From: Thermoleophilia bacterium
Lineage (GTDB): Bacteria > Actinomycetota > Thermoleophilia > RBG-16-64-13
DNA length: 5,275 nucleotides
Direction: 5' to 3'
NCBI GenBank assembly: GCA_016929985.1
Contig: JAFGIH010000142.1
Location: forward strand, 1 to 5,275
The position numbers and the translations under genes were made by a program. Positions 4,691 through 5,275 of this stretch are shown one piece after another (the stretch's first letter is position 1; the number at the start of each line of letters is the position of its first letter). The notes below the pieces were generated by a model that did no database searches, had not been told where the DNA came from, and worked only from the letters and a program-made list of their open reading frames with translations.

Positions 4691-5221
4691 TTGATTCACA
4701 TAGACACAGACCTATGTACTGGATGTGGCACCTGCGTGGACGTCTGTGCACGGGGCGCCGTCTCGCTTCAGAACGACACGGCCGTCATCGACCAGGAGCT
4801 GTGCACTTCGTGCGGCCGCTGCGTCGACGTGTGCCCGACCGAGGCCATCATCCCGGCTGAGACTACCGAAGTCGTCTCCGCAGGAGCACCTGGGATCTCC
4901 CAAGGCCGGCCCGCCGCACTCCTGGACGTACCGCCGGGCGAACCTGCAGCGCCTGCAACGCCCGCGCCCAAGCAGTCAATGATCAAGAAGGTCCTGTTCG
5001 GTCTGGTGGGCGTTGCCGCGTCCGCTCTCGATAACATGGACGACCGATACATGACTACCCGCTCCGGCTCGGGACGAGGCGGAGGGGCTCGGGCGAGGGG
5101 GAGCGGCGCCGGTCGCGGAAGTGGCCGCAGAGACGGTCGCGGAGGCGGGCGCGGGAGTGGCCGCGGAGGCGGTCGGGGAGGCGGCGGACACAACCGCCGG
5201 TCCGGGACCGGCTATCGATGA
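4691..5221 (+). CDS. 2x[4Fe-4S] ferredoxin with Gly/Arg-rich C-terminal tail (176 aa)
   Basis: Residues 1-55 are a bacterial-type dicluster ferredoxin. Cluster motifs are C9-x2-C12-x2-C15-x3-C19 and C38-x2-C41-x2-C44-x3-C48-P. The Pro usual after the fourth cysteine is Ala in the first motif. Such proteins carry low-potential electrons in the cytoplasm, commonly for anaerobic oxidoreductases. A Pro/Ala-rich linker (about 65-93) leads to a short hydrophobic, possibly amphipathic segment with KKVLFGLVGVAASALDNM (99-116). Residues 124-176 then form a low-complexity tail: 25 Gly, 14 Arg, 6 Ser and one acidic residue among 53. The start is taken as TTG (4691-4693) with AGGTGG four bases upstream, giving M-I-H-I-D-T-D-L-C, a typical ferredoxin N terminus; an in-frame TTG at 4634 would add 19 untypical residues. 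It is probably transcribed separately from the flavoprotein gene and together with the next gene. The ferredoxin call is firm; the tail's role is unknown. Confidence 0.9.
   Translation: MIHIDTDLCTGCGTCVDVCARGAVSLQNDTAVIDQELCTSCGRCVDVCPTEAIIPAETTEVVSAGAPGISQGRPAALLDVPPGEPAAPATPAPKQSMIKKVLFGLVGVAASALDNMDDRYMTTRSGSGRGGGARARGSGAGRGSGRRDGRGGGRGSGRGGGRGGGGHNRRSGTGYR
5048..5199 (+). repeat. Low-complexity GGC/CGC-rich coding repeat (Gly-Arg-rich tail)
   Basis: Degenerate units such as GGTCGCGGAGGCGG and CGCGGGAGTGGCCGCGGAGG recur several times, giving RGGG and GRGSG peptides. The units are imperfect at DNA level, so the amino-acid composition seems kept while codons vary, but recent slippage cannot be excluded. 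Confidence 0.7.
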
Positions 5222-5264
5222 GACATCACCTTGCGACGAAAGAATACCAGGAGAGGAGCACCAC

Positions 5265-5275
5265 GTGAGACTAGC
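5265..5275 (+). CDS. Start of a further gene (first residues M-R-L only)
   Basis: A GTG at 5265-5267 follows a strong GGAGAGGAG (5250-5258) at 6-base spacing, 43 bases after the ferredoxin stop. The visible codons are GTG AGA CTA, then the window ends. The spacing and ribosome binding site suggest a gene co-transcribed with the ferredoxin. No product can be guessed. TGA-type stops are not visible in the three codons seen. Confidence 0.55.

Noticed and set aside
4768..5193. Proline-rich open frame on the minus strand across the ferredoxin gene
   Set aside because: It is the antisense of the Gly/Arg-rich tail: reverse GGC/CGC codons read as Pro/Arg. The plus strand has clear ferredoxin motifs and a ribosome binding site.
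2812..5252. Shared string AATACCAGG at about 2813-2821 and 5243-5251
   Set aside because: Nine matching bases in unrelated surroundings are expected by chance often enough, and the positions relative to starts differ.
1..5275. CRISPR array or insertion sequence
   Set aside because: No regularly spaced repeats with unique spacers and no transposase motifs or terminal inverted repeats were found; the only arrays are short adjacent repeats.

Overview
The window is GC-rich (apart from two AT-richer intergenic patches) and uses strong GGAGG-type ribosome binding sites with some GTG and TTG starts. Its tRNA-Ser gene does not encode the CCA end. Together with a flavin disulfide reductase fused to rhodanese, a two-cluster ferredoxin and a DUF364 protein, this suggests a high-GC bacterium with anaerobic metabolism, perhaps an anaerobic actinobacterium. 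The taxonomic guess is inference and weak; no marker gene decides it.

Left part (1-1676). A minus-strand pair runs off the left edge: a small tail-anchored membrane protein (264-530), then the start of a PaaI-like hotdog thioesterase (1-214, truncated by the window). Divergently, two tandem paralogues (715-1215 and 1269-1676) each join an N-terminal four-cysteine zinc ribbon to a CD225/dispanin-type two-helix membrane domain. The first has a tetrapeptide-repeat linker (DYQQ type). The 184-base divergent spacer carries an 11-bp direct repeat spaced 44 bp apart.

Middle (1677-2863). A GC-rich stretch with tandem 15-mers and a TATACT box precedes a complete tRNA-Ser(TGA) gene. Convergent to it lies a DUF4213/DUF364 protein on the minus strand (1959-2702). 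Its start faces, across a 161-base spacer with an interrupted palindrome and a second hairpin, the start of the large plus-strand gene.

Right part (2864-5275). A 566-residue CoA-disulfide/polysulfide reductase-like flavoprotein with a C-terminal rhodanese domain is followed by a hairpin region and an AT-rich promoter-like patch. Then comes a TTG-started 2x[4Fe-4S] ferredoxin whose last 53 residues are almost only glycine, arginine and serine. A further gene starts with GTG 43 bases later and leaves the window after 11 bases.

How they may work together: the flavoprotein-rhodanese and the ferredoxin fit sulfur/thiol redox and low-potential electron transfer, and the DUF364 protein may be co-regulated with the former through the shared spacer. 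The zinc ribbon-CD225 pair looks like a separate membrane module of unknown function. The two most unusual items are the Gly/Arg-rich ferredoxin tail and the tandem zinc ribbon-CD225 pair.
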